The notes beneath the pieces were generated by a model. It was not told the DNA's origin and made no database searches. It saw only the letters and a program-made list of their open reading frames with translations. The position numbers and the translations under genes were made by a program. A DNA stretch of 64,000 bases from Ipomoea triloba (lineage: Eukaryota > Streptophyta > Magnoliopsida > Solanales > Convolvulaceae), in contig NC_044925.1 of the NCBI RefSeq assembly GCF_003576645.1, forward strand, positions 16,390,847 through 16,454,846. The letters run 5' to 3'. Shown here one piece after another: positions 33,353 through 46,000 of this stretch. Numbering within the stretch: the stretch's first letter is position 1; the number at the start of each line of letters is the position of its first letter.

Positions 33353-35462
33353 ATGGCATCGGTTTTGTGTAGGCAAGTCCACATTGGATTAGCATGAGTA
33401 GGCTCCTAAAGTAGAGAGTTTAGTCTCTTTTTACTTGTTTTTGTTCTCTTTTTACATTTACTTGTTTTTGGGTACTTGACACTTCTTATTGAGCTTAACA
33501 ATTGAGCAACTACTTTTAGTTGCACAACCATTTTCTTGTTTGTGATTGTTTGTAGTGCCAAAGCGTTTGTATGCACACTCGTTCAAGAGGGAGTGAAGGT
33601 CTACTACCACTTGATCTGGAGATTTATGCCATAAATCGGAGGAGAAAGAAGGCGAATAGAGACCAACAACCCCAACAAGAAGATCAAGAAGAAGAAATGA
33701 CAACTACTAGTGGAAACGTCCCTAACATCAACATGGACGAATCACCAAGACGCACCGATTTTCAAGAGCAATTCAACAACCCTCTTTATAACATGCCTCC
33801 AAGGCAACAACCACAACCTCCTAGACAAAGGAGAGAGGCATACTATGAGCCACAATATGATGATGATTATTATGAACCACCAAGGCCGAGAAGGAATGCA
33901 CCAAGAAACATTCCAAGGGAGCAACCAAGGGGAGAAGAGAGGAAAATCATAGCCGACTACATGACACCGGAGTTTAGTGTTCACAATTCCATATATATCC
34001 CACTGGTGGAGGCCAACAATTTCCAAATCAATTCCGCCGTCATCACACTAGTCCAAAACCAACCCTTTAGTGGATTGCCGGCGGAGGATCCACACGTACA
34101 TATCACCCGATTCATCCGATCGTGTGGTATGTACCGTCAAAATGGAGTGACCGAAGAAGTTGTGAGGCTAAAGATGTGATGTTGTGTATAGCGGTGAGGG
34201 TGTATGTGAAGGTGGAAAAACGAAGAGTCAAGACTCCCCAAGTGTCGTGTCTCTCAAGGATAGCGAATGGGAACCGAATTAGTGTGTTGGCATTTGAGAG
34301 GTTGAAAGACAAGAGTTACAGGAATGGCTAGGGGTAGGATTCATTTGTAAGGGGGTATGAAGGTTGATAAAGGTTGTGTAAAAGAAATGTAAAGACGGAG
34401 ATCGGGGCCTTAGGCTTCTCTATGTGGACTATCCTTGTATGGTTTAGTGAGCTAGAGATGTGGAATAGACTAGGGAGTTCATGGCACATCACCAAGTAGC
34501 GTCACACTTTGGACTCCCACATCCTCATTCGGTTGGGGCATTTCATCGAACACCTTGTCTACCACTCCTCTCGGACCTTGTCCTTTCGAACTAAGGGCGG
34601 AGATGTGGGTGAGTTAGACTCTTGAGTGGCCGCTATCGCGCACACACTCACTTCCTTAGAGTTTGCTACCTAATGTGGCCACACTTAGGCACAAAGCATT
34701 ATGAACATCATCCACACAAGATCATCATCCAACAACCATTAAGCTCACATTTAATCTAGCAATTTATATCAAACATCCACATAGATTCACCTTGGGGCCA
34801 CCAATCCCCTTTCTAATCTACTCTAACATTATAAAGAAACAAGAACAATAAAGGAAATAACAAAGAAACAAGTATAAGATTAGATAATGGAGAGAATGAT
34901 TACCACCCTTAGAAAGGGGATCTTTACAATCTTGTTCTTGAAATCCCAATCTTCTATCTTTATCTTCAATCTAATCTAAGCTAAAAGGAAAGGAATTTTC
35001 CCCCAAGGGGAGAAAACCCTAAAAGAAATTTAGATCTAAAACTATCCTAAGGCTGCTTCCTTTGATTTTCGCCAAAGCTTCTTTAAATAGCAGATTCTGG
35101 GTCGCGTACGAGGGTGCGTACGGTCGTACTCGACCTCGTACGCGACGGTATTCTGGTTAATTGCTCCTCTCACACGCGTGGTGGAGGTCGTGGGGAGTTA
35201 CTGGAATGTTTCCACGCCACTCCACACGCGTGTGAGGCTGCGTGGGAGGCTCCTGCTTCACGGTTTCTTCATTTTCTGCTCAGTTTCGGCCTTAAGTCCT
35301 CCTTTTGGCTGTAGAATACCTTAAAAGCATCTTCCATACTCTCGTTAGAAGTTTTGGTCACATCTGAGTCTAAACGCATGAAATCGTTATGAAATGGGTA
35401 ATAAACTATATAATTCTAGCCCTTAAATGACCCTTAAAATAAGCTATTCTTGGTGCTTATCA

Positions 35463-37343
35463 AAGTTTCCACACTTAAACCTTGCTTGTCCTCAAGTAAG
35501 CATACTTTTCTAATCTCTAATCATATAAGTACCAAGGATAGTTCGTTCTCTCATTGTCAATTGATCAAGCGATGTATAGGTGTTCAGAGTTGAGTGGGTG
35601 AAATCCCCTACACTATCTACCAAGACCACTAAACTCATGCCGACCAAATGTAAGAAATATGCTAAGGAAGTTAAGGTCTCAAGAGATGGATATAACATGA
35701 AAAAGTTTTACACCTTTCAAGCATGCAAAAAACAATAGGGTTTCACCTTGTATTTTCTAGGGGCCTCCAGCCGATCTGAGTAGTGGGAACGATGCTCACC
35801 CCCTAGCCAATTTCCATCCTAACGCTAAAGCCCCTTTACGTTAAAATAAGTGAGGGCAGGGACATGGACCGCTCCTCGCCATGGCTTGGGCGATCACTTT
35901 ATTTTCTCACCTCCTAGGATAACGTCGTCGGGCTACCCGACTTCACATGGAGATCCATGCTTTTTCGAAGACAGTGCAATGGGTGCCCGAATCCTAGCGA
36001 GGCGGCTCACCTCCTCTCAATTTTCTCTTCTCCTAGGAACATTTTAAGTGGACAACCGACTCCAGATATAGCGTTTGAAGACTATGGTTGAACACTTCCT
36101 AGCGAGAAGGCTTTCCTCAAATTTTATCTCTGGGAGTGGCATTTTTTTAAAGCCTTTATTCACGTTTCACCATATCAACCCCTCATGCCTTTTTCTAGGG
36201 AGTAGGGATTTTTTTTTCACTCAAAGCTCACTTTAAGGCTCTCCTTTTGCCCCATGTCCTGCTAAGATTAATTCAATTTTCGGGCTTAACAATTTTTATC
36301 TTTGTAAAACTCAAGGGGTTTACACTCCCACTTCGAGTGATCCTTGACTGAGGTCCAAACAAAATACAAGGTGAAGAACATGCAAGCACACATAAAAATT
36401 TTCAATTTGGGTCAAATTGTGCAAATTGGTGCAAAGTGTAACTTCCAAAGCATATTTATGACATTCGTATTTGGCACAAGGTTAGGAGTCCTCCTAGATA
36501 GTATTGGCAATAACACGCCCTCTAGTTCCTATACCTTATCACTCAATTAATCAACTATTTCAAGAAGCATAAATCCTTTCCACACTTAAAAGTGAACATC
36601 GTCCTCGATGTTTCCATTAGGAATAGAGGAAAAAGGATTAGGGTCTTAAAAGATTGTGCATTAAAGCATCTTTCCACACTTAAAAAGTGTGCTCTAAGCT
36701 TCAAATAAAATTTCTAAGAAATATTATACCCATTATAACAAAATCATGCGACTCATCCTTTGTGAACCAAGGCAAACATGCTCATAAAAATTAGGAAGAA
36801 AAGTTAGAATGATATACCATACAATGCGTCTAAAACTTTATCTTCAGTTTTACTGCCCATCCATTTGAAGATTGTCGGCTCATCATCCTCTTACCTTTGG
36901 TATTTGCTTAAAAGTTGTGATTATTGGCACGGACAGACCTGGGAGACTTAGAAAAATTGGATGAAAAGAAAATAATGCACGAGAATCTGCCCAGGACCTG
37001 TCCACGCGACTCACACGCGTGGTGGTCCTCGTGAAGCGGCTCTGGAAAGATTCCACGCCTGGCTCCACGCGTGTGAGCAGGCGTGGTCAGCAGTGCTGAT
37101 CACCTTCTTCGTCTCCTGGCTTTTGCCTTCTATGTTTGATTCGGTTTAGCTCATTTGTCATGACTTAGCACCAAAATCACCTGCATTGTTAGCTCAAGCA
37201 AGGCTATTCTAAAAAGAAAAATTACTAATAAACGAAAGAAAAGAAAAAGTAAACAAGAAATAAAGTTCTAATCTAAGGATAACGTTGGGACTGCCTCCCA
37301 AGTGCGCCATGGTTTAACGTCTCCTGGCGAGACGTTGTGTGCT
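35463..37343. other. Non-coding 3' region of the non-autonomous element
   Basis: No convincing frame on either strand. Notable are the CACGCGTG-type palindromes at about 37010-37090 and the polypurine-like tract next to the LTR. Confidence 0.6.
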
Positions 37344-39149
37344 CTATCCTTCGAAGCACACAGATTTTGGGACCTTACCAAGCGTCCCGTGAACTTTTGC
37401 TTCAAGGAATGTCCCAAGATGGGAAACATCCTTGAATACCCACACAAATAAGGGAAGAACAAGGTGTATAATCGGAAGGTTCATGGCTTCAAACACTCCC
37501 CTTGATTTCTCAAAGGTAGTGTGATCTTCCCCTATTTTTGCATGCTCTCTTCCACCCCTGATGGTCTTATCAATTTGATCATAAGGTTGAGACCATATCC
37601 TGCCACTGGAAGTCATATCACCCCCCTCAATTCCCTCGAACAATTCAAATGTGAAAATTCCCTCCTTATCCATCATCTCTTTCTCACACTCTCTATTCTC
37701 ATCTCCCCACTCTAATTGTCTAAAAGAATCACCCTTTTCTTTTTCAGAATATAACAAAGTAATCTCCCCTTCACTTATCAACTCATCTCGTCCCAAGTCA
37801 TAGGATTCATTTTCCAAGAATTTAAAACTATCATATTCATCTTCAAACAAACTAGAATCCCTATGATTTCCAAACAATATATCATGATTTACTATAGAGT
37901 CATCCTCCCAAAAATTAAAGCAATCATAGTCGCAAGTATTAGAAATATCAATGCGTAGGGAGTCGTCTTTACAAGGAGCATGAGTATTTTTATCTAAACT
38001 TTCGCACTCATTGATAAAGTGGCCAACAAAGCCTATGGAATCATCCTCCCGGAAATAAAAACATTCAGTATCATGAGAATATAAATCATTGTTGCATTGT
38101 AAAAGGGAGTCATCCACTCGAGTGTCAAAAGTAAATCTATCTAGAGAACATGGACTTTCGAAGGTAGTAATGCAAGAAGGTTTAGGAATGTTACTATATG
38201 TAGGCTCTTGATCTTCCCACACTACTTCGATGTTCTCATCATCGCTCTCTATCTTGACCTCCTTTGGATTTTCCAATTCGAAAATCGGAACTTCTTCTAG
38301 CACCGGAGCATAACAATCTACCATCCCTTCACTACCGACTTCTTTTCCTGCGTTTTGTGCCTCAATCCTTGGATTGGCTTCCGAAATTGGGAGATTCTCT
38401 ACAAGTGGGTAGTCTATCCGTGATGAACTTGTCCTCATGAACTCCTCCATCATGGCTAGCATTTTCGTTTCGATCTCCTCCAATGAAAGTCCTTCTTCCC
38501 GGAGAGTAGCGAGATAATCCTTTAAATCGCTCCGGATTTCGGCTTTCAAGTTAGCCGTATCCTCCTTGGCCATTCTTGTGAACACTTCTATTTTCTCTTT
38601 AAGAATTTCGATTTCGTTCTTGGCCGGTGGGATATAATCACGAGGATTGGGTATGGTAAAATACGGATTGGAAGGTGGTGTTTCAAGGTAATGTGTAGGA
38701 TTGTTTCCTTTAAGAATTTGTGATGGAGATGGGTCATGGTTGTTTGGGTGGGAATTATGGAATGAAAATGGCTCGGGAGTATAGCTTGGGTTGATTGTTC
38801 TCATCATTAGTGCAAGCTTACTCTATATGTTTTGGAATATTTCTTTAGAGCTTTCCGAGTCATTTTGATAAGTGGAGTATTGTGGGGGAAAATTGTTTTG
38901 ATTCGGTGGGATAGGGTGTGTGTATGGTGGTGGGTGATGGTTATGTATATAAGATGGATAGGAAGTTGGGTGCGGTAAGTAGTGATATGGAAATGGATAA
39001 GGGTTTTGAGGTGGATAGTGGTATGTTGGTGAAATGTAAGTATGGGTGGAATGGGGATAATATGGATATGGTTGGGGTGGAACATGGTTTAAAGGATTAC
39101 CCTCATGGTGTAGGCAACCATGGGGATACATTGGAGCATACATTGGCAA
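37344..39149 (-). pseudogene. Unrecognised element ORF: PYH-rich, coiled coil, acidic repeats
   Basis: Frame opens at 39149 (MPMYAPMYPHGCLHHEG) about 230 bp inside the primer site, where Gag would normally start. Codons 1-108 are very rich in Pro, Tyr and His (YPYYPHSTHTYISPTYHYPP). One TAG at about 38823 interrupts the frame; the sister element has GAG there. From 38807, 487 codons follow: a coiled-coil-like helix (KNEIEILKEKIEVFTRMAKE, KDYLATLREEGLSLEEIETK), an acidic segment (PIFELENPKEVKIESDDENI), three degenerate units with D-x-F-x-F-x-E-D-D-S (TECFYFREDDS, DYDCFNFWEDDS, YDSFKFLENES) and a C-terminus FKDVSHLGTFLEAKVHGTLG. I recognise no catalytic or zinc motif. It may be a Gag substitute or RNA/protein-binding factor; that is inference. 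Confidence 0.8.
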
Positions 39150-41638
39150 GCTTACAAATGATTTTTAACAAGAATTTCCTGCGCAAAGCTTAGCCAACAA
39201 CAAGTATATGCAGCTAGAAGTAGTTGCAAGTGAGCACAAGATATACAAGACAATGAAAGCTCACTTCTTCAAGCAAATAACAAAAATAAGAAAATAAAAC
39301 AAACAAAAAGAAAGCAATTCAAGAACTCTTAAAAATCAACTTCCAAAATGTCAACACAATTCAAGACCGTTTGTCATCCCCGGCAACGGCGCCATTTTGA
39401 TGTTGTGTATTGCGGTGAGGGTGTATGTGAAGGTGGTAAAACGAAGAGTCAAGACTCCCCGAGTGTCGTATCTCTCAAGGATGGCGAATGGGAACCGAAT
39501 TAGTGTGTTGGCATTTGAGAGGTTGAAAGACAAGAGTTACAGGAATGGCTAGGGGTAGGATTTATTTGTAAGGGGGTAAGAAGGTTGATAAAGGTTGTGT
39601 AAAGAAATGTAAAGACGGAGATCGGGGCCTTAGGCTTCTTTATATGGACTATACTTGTATGGTTTAGTGAGCTAGAGATGTGGAATAGACTAGGGAGTTC
39701 ATGGCACATTACCAAGTGGCGTCACACTTTGGACTCCCACATCCTCATTCGGTTGGGGCATTTCATCGGACACCTTGTCTACCACTCCTCTCGGACCTTG
39801 TCCTTTCGAACTAAGGGCGGAGATGTGGATGAGTTAGACTCGTGAGTGGCCGTTATCGCGCACACACTCACTTCCTTAGAGTTTGCTACCTAATGTGGCC
39901 ACACTTAGGCACAAAGCATTATGAACATCATCCACACAAGATCATCATCCAACAACCATAAAGCTCACATTTAATCTAGCAATTTATATCAAACATCCAC
40001 ATAGATTCACCTTGGGGCCACCAATCCTCTTTCTAATCTACTCTAACATTATAAAGAAACAAGAACAAGAAAGGAAATAACAAAGAAACAAGTATAAGAT
40101 TAGATAATGGAGAGAATGATTACCACCCTTAGAAAGGGGATCTTTACAATCTTGTTCTTGAAATCCCAATCTTCTATCTTGATCTTCAATCTAATCTAAG
40201 CTAAAAGGAAAGGAATTTTCCCCCAAGGGGAGAAAACCCTAAAAGAAATTTAGATCTAAAACTATCCTAAGGCTGCTTCCTTTGATTTTCGCCAAAGCTT
40301 CTTTAAGTAGCAGATTCTGGGTCGCGTACAAGGGTGCGTATGGTCGTACTCGACCTCGTACGCGACGGTATTTCGGTTAATTGCTCCTCTCACACGCATG
40401 GTGGAGGTTGTGGGGAGTTACTGGAATGTTTCCACGCCACTCCACACGCGTGTGAGGCTGCGTGGGAGGCTCCTGCTTCACGGTTTCTTCATTTTCTGCT
40501 CAGTTTCGGCATTAAGTCCTCCTTTTGGCTGTAGAATACCTTAAAAGCATCTTTCATACTCTCGTTAGAAGTTTTGGTCACATCTGAGTGTAAACGCATG
40601 AAATCGTTATGAAATGGGTAATAAACTATACAATTCTAGCTCTTAAATGACCCTTAAAATAAGCTATTCTTGGTGCTTATCAAGATGTTCCCATTTTCTT
40701 TGATTGGAGAGGCCGCAAGATGGCTCGATTCTCACATTGACAACCATTTCCGGTCATGGGAGCAACTCCACCAGGAGTTCATGCAAGAGTTCTTTCCGTT
40801 GACCAAGACATTAAAGATTAGAAGGCAAATCCAAGACTTTAAACAAGGGTCATTGGAAACCTTAGCAGATGCATGGAGGCGGTTTAAGACACTCAAGCAT
40901 CAATGCCCACCGGATGTCCTTCATCCTTGGGACGTGATTAGTTCCTTCTATGCTGGTCTTACCGACGAGTGCAAGTTACTTTTGGACTCGTCATCTAGGG
41001 GATCCTTCGTGTCTACAAGTCCCGAGGATGCGGAGGAGTTGATAAGAACCATCTCATCAAACACCGGGAATTGGTACAATCAAAGAGAATTGTATTACAG
41101 AAAAGTCTTACAGTCTCCCACTTGGTGCAAGTACTAGCACAACTCTCATCAAAGAACAAAACACATGAAACATAGCGATATGTCCTCTGCTCGACAGAGT
41201 AATATCTTCTATGCATCACATGCATTTTTATTCCCCAACTTAAGTCTTTTATGAACAAACCCAACGTTTATTCTTGGTACCTTAAGGGATGCTTCTCAAA
41301 ATAAAATATATGCGCAACTTAAAGGAGAAAATCATCAAAATTGTACAAACGAGTACACTTCATGATCTCTAAGATCCTTAATGTTAACTATGTCTTAAGT
41401 AGAGATCTCTTAATGTTAGCATAATGCTAACTATGTTCCATGACTTGTTTTATAACATAACTTAAGCACTACCTCTAACGACCAAGAGATTGGAGTGGAC
41501 ACGTCTGTCACTCCCACTCATCAAAATAGCCAAAAGATAGTTTAGTCATAGAAGCATTCCAACAACTTAGACAATAAACTAAAATTCTAAGTCCATAAAT
41601 GTGGAGTTTTAAATATACACCATAACTTCTCAAATAAC

Positions 41639-42324
41639 TAGGGGTGTCAAAGCGGGCCGGCCCGCCCCATTAGGCCCGGCCCGCTGCGGGCTTTTATTTT
41701 CGCGGGCTTATGCGGGCCGGCCCGCGAAGCCCGCGGGCTTGGAAGTATACAGCCCAAGCCCGCCCCGCGCGGGCTTGCGGGTTTGACGGGCTGGCCCGCG
41801 GGCCTACTAATTAATATTAAAAAAATCTAAAATTAAATATTAAATAATATTTAAAATAAAATATATGATATTAGATTAATATAATATAACAAACTTCACA
41901 CTATTCACAGCCCACTAATTAAAAAACCACCAAAATCATTAAATTATAAAAACATAAAACACAATAACGCATCAAACAAGGGAAACAACATAAACAAAGT
42001 AAAAACATTCCTACATTTTATTACACATTAATACTTAGTATCTTAAAATTCAAACATAACATTCAAATCAATGCACTCTTCAGTCTTCAAAGTTCAAAGT
42101 AATATATATCATCTATAATTAATAATTAATTATATATATTAATTTTTTTTAATAGCATGGCCCGCGGGCCGGCCCGCGACTTACCCGCGCGGGCTGCGGG
42201 CTTCCGCGGGCAAAGCCCGTTAGGCCCGCTAATTGGCGGGCCTTCTTTTTGGAGGCCCTAGCCCGCCCCACTGCGGGGCGGGTGCGGGCCGGCCCGCGGG
42301 CTTCGGCCCTACTTGACAGCCCTA
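41639..42324. mobile_element. hAT-type MITE with GC-rich GCGGGCC arrays
   Basis: Starts TAGGGGTGTCAA and ends TTGACAGCCCTA, inverted repeats typical of hAT elements. TSD caaataac (41631-41638 and 42325-42332). The homologous copia copy has a single caaataac near 24896, the empty site. Both subterminal regions are dense in gcgggccggcccgc words; the centre (41800-42150) is very AT-rich. No transposase. Confidence 0.93.
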
Positions 42325-42466
42325 CAAATAACTTCAAGGTCCACTTTATAATGAACTGATGAACATTATGAGTCTTACTTTTATGTCTTGAAAAATTGTC
42401 TTTGAGCCTTACAAATCAAAAATGGCCTAGGATTAATTTTGAAGAAACTAAAGACTCTATTACATG

Positions 42467-43009
42467 CAGTGTTGCAAAAATCCCGCCTAGGCGACGATTA
42501 ATCCCCTCCTAGGCGCTAGGCACTGGTCGACCCCCTAGCGTATCACATTAAATGGTGGTCTAGGCGGCTAGCCGGCTAGGCGACCGCCTGGCCGCCTAAG
42601 CTCCGCCTAGGCCGCCAAAGCAACGCCTAGGCCGCTTAGGCGCTGACCGCCTAGGCGTTGACTAGACCGAATAGGCACCGAGTAGGCCTTCTAGTCGGTC
42701 GATTAACTATTGTTCTTTTTTTTAATGGGTTATTTCACTTAAAACAACATCGTTTTATGCTAAATAATCCTAAATTGTACAAACTTTAGATATTTTTTAG
42801 GTTAATATTTAATATTTTAGTATTAAGTATTAAAGTATTATATAATTTATAATTATTAGTTTTTTAAAAATTAAAAATACTTAAATAAATTTTAAAAAAA
42901 TAAAAAATAAAATAAAAAAATACACGGACGCCTAGGCGCCGATTAATCCCCGGCTAGGCGTCCTAGGCGCTAGCTGCTCCCTGAGCGCCTAGCGATTTTT
43001 TCAAACATG
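42467..43009. mobile_element. hAT-type MITE with CCGCCTAGG arrays, copy 2
   Basis: Same family and same insertion site as 25039-25617 (TSD attacatg at 42459-42466 and 43010-43017). It was therefore present before the host copia sequence was duplicated. It has fewer copies of the 20-bp subterminal unit. Confidence 0.9.
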
Positions 43010-45031
43010 ATTACATGCTAAAGAATTTATTTAAATAACAGTGTATCATAAGTTAAATGTTTTGTTCTAATAAACTCCTTAATATTGTTACAACATTTTC
43101 ATAAATATGTTGCACAATCAAATGTTCAATAATTTGAACTTATGAATTTATGTGAACAAATACAAGATTGATACTTGTAGAATCTTTAGTGGAGCATCTT
43201 AATGATCTGTTTTTCTAAATGATCACTCCCACTGATTAAAATATTGTTCAACAGAATTAATGATATACGCACTCACAATTGATTTGACCAACTAGATAAT
43301 TAAGATATAATTCCCCACAATTAGTTGGGCATACTTAATAATCAATATTTGGTTTCAATCCACCTAAAGTAATAAATAGTGAGGACATAACTCCCACTAT
43401 AGTTGGACATACTAAAATAATAAAATACACTTTCCAAAACCAAGTTGGAGTTTGGCTCGAAAAAGGTACATTTTATTCTTGAAAATCAAAAGAGGTATAT
43501 CGAATATATTCCATAACTTACTACAGTTAGTCCAAATAACCGAACAAGATTCGCGAAATAATTAATAAAAGTGGTTAAATTTTGGGAAGTAACTAAATAC
43601 ATGTTTTGCCAATGCAAACCATGAAAACTTAGAATTATAATTGAACTAAATTTATAAATTTTAAGAAATTGTGATAAAATTATTATCTAATGGGTGATGA
43701 TTTATTGACATAAAACTTGTATGTAAGCTAAAGTTTTAATTCTATTAAATCCAATTAAAACCCTTATGATAATATTTCATCTCAATTATTAAATAGACAG
43801 AAGAATATAGAGACATAAAACTTGCCTGTGGGCTAAAGTTTTACTCAATTAGATGCAACTGAAATTTTATGATGAACCAATTATCAAATGAGTTGAAGAA
43901 TCAAGTGATATAAGACTTGCCTGTAGACTAAAGTTTTAGTCAACGAGATTCATTACAACTATTATAATAAAACTTAAGAAATCATGTTCCTTTTCTTAAT
44001 CCCTGTGGGTACATTAAGAAATATGATATAAAGTTTGCATCATAAAATTAAACTTTATGATATAGATGGAAATTATTTACAAATAATCATAAACTAAATA
44101 AATTTATTTATTTCTATCATTACTGATAAAACTACTAAACTACATTCCGATACATAATTGCATGTGGGCATAATTCCATCACAAATATAACGAAATTGCA
44201 TGTGGGCTAAATTCCATCATATTAAATACAATTAATCACAAATGATTTGTCTAAAACTTTATGTGATCAAGATAAACCGCTCAATATATAATTTTAACTG
44301 ATTAAAGATGTTGTGACTACTCTTCAACCAAATTAAAATTATAAGATCCCTAGACAATTATCAATTCATTGCCTTACCTTTATGTGATTCAAACTTAAGA
44401 GTAATCAGTAAATTAAAGATGCTATGGCTATTCTTTAATGAACTGAAATCAAGGTTGTCGGTCGGTACTGCCTGGATGAAAAAAGATCAGCGACGCCAAT
44501 AACTAACGCCCGCCGTCGTCCTTTTAAAGCTCGCTAGTGTACACTGCTCCATTGGTTTCCATGGAAGACACCGCCTGAAGGATGAAGCGACGATCCGCAG
44601 CCGCTGTCACCTGAAGGAGGAAGAAGGTAGCGAAGGCACCGGCAATTCAGAACCAATGTCACCTCTGCCATCTCCTGTAACCGCTGCCACCCAAAGCTCG
44701 CTGTCGTTCACTATGGCAGCCAGTGGTACATGGTTGCTTCGCCGCCAAGAGATTGCCGAAAAAAAAAATCAGCAGATTATGCAATCTCGGCCAGCCATGA
44801 AAAAAAAATATCAGAAAACTGTGTTTTTTTAAGAAGAAATACAAATTCCTCATGCCAAAAAAAAAAAAAAACTAGCAATACAAATATTAAAATCATGCTT
44901 AATGCTAAAAAAATTTCCAGCCGCAAAAAAAAAATCATATACAAAACTTAATGTATATGAAACAAATTAACGTTGATTATTAGGCAATACAATCAACTAG
45001 GCAGAGATTGATAAAGACTCTTGATACCAAA

Positions 45032-45440
45032 TGTAAGATCAAGAAATACTGTCTAAACATACAAAATGAATCTACGAGTAACCTAACCTCGTAGTAGCGG
45101 TAGCATAAATCGTGTTGATCTGCAGCCATAGTTGATGCCTTGTTGTGTTGTCTCATGAATTGTAAATCTGCAGGGTGTTAGCTGTTTTGCCTCACACTTA
45201 ACTCAAAACCCTAGATGGTGTCCTAGTATTATTTTCTAAGCAGTATGTGTACCATAACTTAGGGTGCTATATATTGTCTGTCCTGCATCCCATCAATGCA
45301 GACTTATATAGGCATAATGGTGGATTGGACTAAATCTAGATGTCCAATCCAACCTATAACTTAATGGACCTACTCCACTTGCACCATATTATTAAGGCCC
45401 ACAATATATAATATATATTGTATTTGGGAAAAGTTTTACA
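45032..45440 (-). repeat. 5' LTR of the copia element, 409 bp
   Basis: Starts tgtaagatcaag and ends aagttttaca on the plus strand. It matches the split LTR at 22302-24378 in sequence and length, and shows the unoccupied site of the solo LTR there. Confidence 0.85.
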
Positions 45441-45759
45441 AAATATGCATGCAGCAATTATTAGAAGAAAGACTATATATGTATGTATATATATACTAAG
45501 ATTATTTACTATAAAAATTAAATTATTGATAAATGCAAAAGACGCCACCTTTATAAGGTCGATATATATATGATCATTTTTTGCACAAGTGAAAGCTTTT
45601 ACGTTTGATTTGGCCCTTAATTGCGTTAAAATGCTTGTTATTGCCATTGGACCCGTTCCACGCTTGGTTAATTATTTTGTAGATAAAAAGATGTGCAAAA
45701 AGGTGGAAAATGGCATGGATTTCGGAGATAGATTCACGGGCCGAAGTTGGATCAAAGAA

Positions 45760-46000
45760 TAGGCCATGGATGCACCTTTAGACATGCGTCCATGCCTGCG
45801 TCTGAAAAATTGCCCTCTGAAGTTTCAAAGACAACACGCAGGTCTACTGTGGACGCACAGTGGACGCGCGTCCACCCCTGCGTCCGATTTTCCACTCTCT
45901 AAAGTTGGCACAACAGAACAAAAGTCTGTTATGGACACGCAGTGGACGCGCGCGTCCATGCAAGCGTCCGATTTTCGGCTCTCTGAAGTTTGAAGTCTGA
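45760..46000. repeat. GGACGC / GCGTCC minisatellite, second LTR copy
   Basis: About three units containing gtggacgcgcgtccacc and gcgtccgattttc words with gaagttt spacers. The counterpart of 22890-23240. The array resumes past the inserted LTR at 50010-50055. Confidence 0.8.

Larger units (their letters stand above)
34177..40682 (-). mobile_element. Complete non-autonomous Athila-like LTR element with unusual ORF
   Basis: 6506 bp. LTRs at 34177-35462 (1286 bp) and 39398-40682 (1285 bp) are very similar by eye, which suggests recent insertion. TSD agatg on both sides. Minus orientation is set by the primer site (complement of 39377-39394) next to the right LTR and a polypurine-like stretch (TTTAAGTGTGGAAACTT) next to the left one. 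There is no gag, protease, RT or integrase. The only long coding region is at 37344-39149. The 1.9 kb between this ORF and the left LTR is non-coding and carries CACGCGTG palindromes (about 37010-37090). The LTRs also carry cgtacg and cacacgcgtgtg palindromes. Confidence 0.93.
33571..41090 (+). pseudogene. Athila-like Gag, split by an inserted LTR element
   Basis: Starts MHTRSRGSEGLLPLDLEI, the usual Athila-type Gag opening. A Pro/Gln/Arg-rich stretch and the capsid part (FSVHNSIYIPLVEANNFQIN, SGLPAEDPHVHITRFIRSCG) follow. At codon RLKM the 6.5-kb element 34177-40682 is inserted with TSD agatg (34172-34176 and 40683-40687). Coding resumes in frame with FPFSLIGEAARWLDSHIDNH, the retrotransposon Gag core WEQLHQEFMQEFFP and LADAWRRFKTLKHQCP, and ends near 41090 where copia sequence takes over. 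Coding pieces are 33571-34176 and 40688-41090. The rest of Gag and all of Pol are missing. Confidence 0.88.
41088..45440 (-). mobile_element. Non-coding copia element, copy 2: internal region and 5' LTR
   Basis: The left end carries about 20 bp of 3' LTR tail and the polypurine tract (41112-41122), fused to Athila gag. The internal part 41112-44066 is closely similar to 24379-26666. 44067-45020 extends to a primer-type site (ttgataccaa, 45021-45030), followed by the LTR. There is no gag or pol frame anywhere, so the element is non-autonomous. The GC-richer block 44450-44760 looks like foreign, possibly captured, sequence but has no clear product. MITEs are inserted at 41639-42324 and 42467-43009. 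Confidence 0.75.

Noticed and set aside
38807..39085. His/Ile/Thr-rich frame antisense to or offset from the unusual ORF
   Set aside because: Shadow of the Pro/Tyr/His-rich coding segment; not conserved in the sister element.
44450..44860. GC-richer block with short frames, considered as a captured gene exon
   Set aside because: No frame of useful length, homopolymer-rich end, and no recognisable domain; left as unexplained non-coding sequence.
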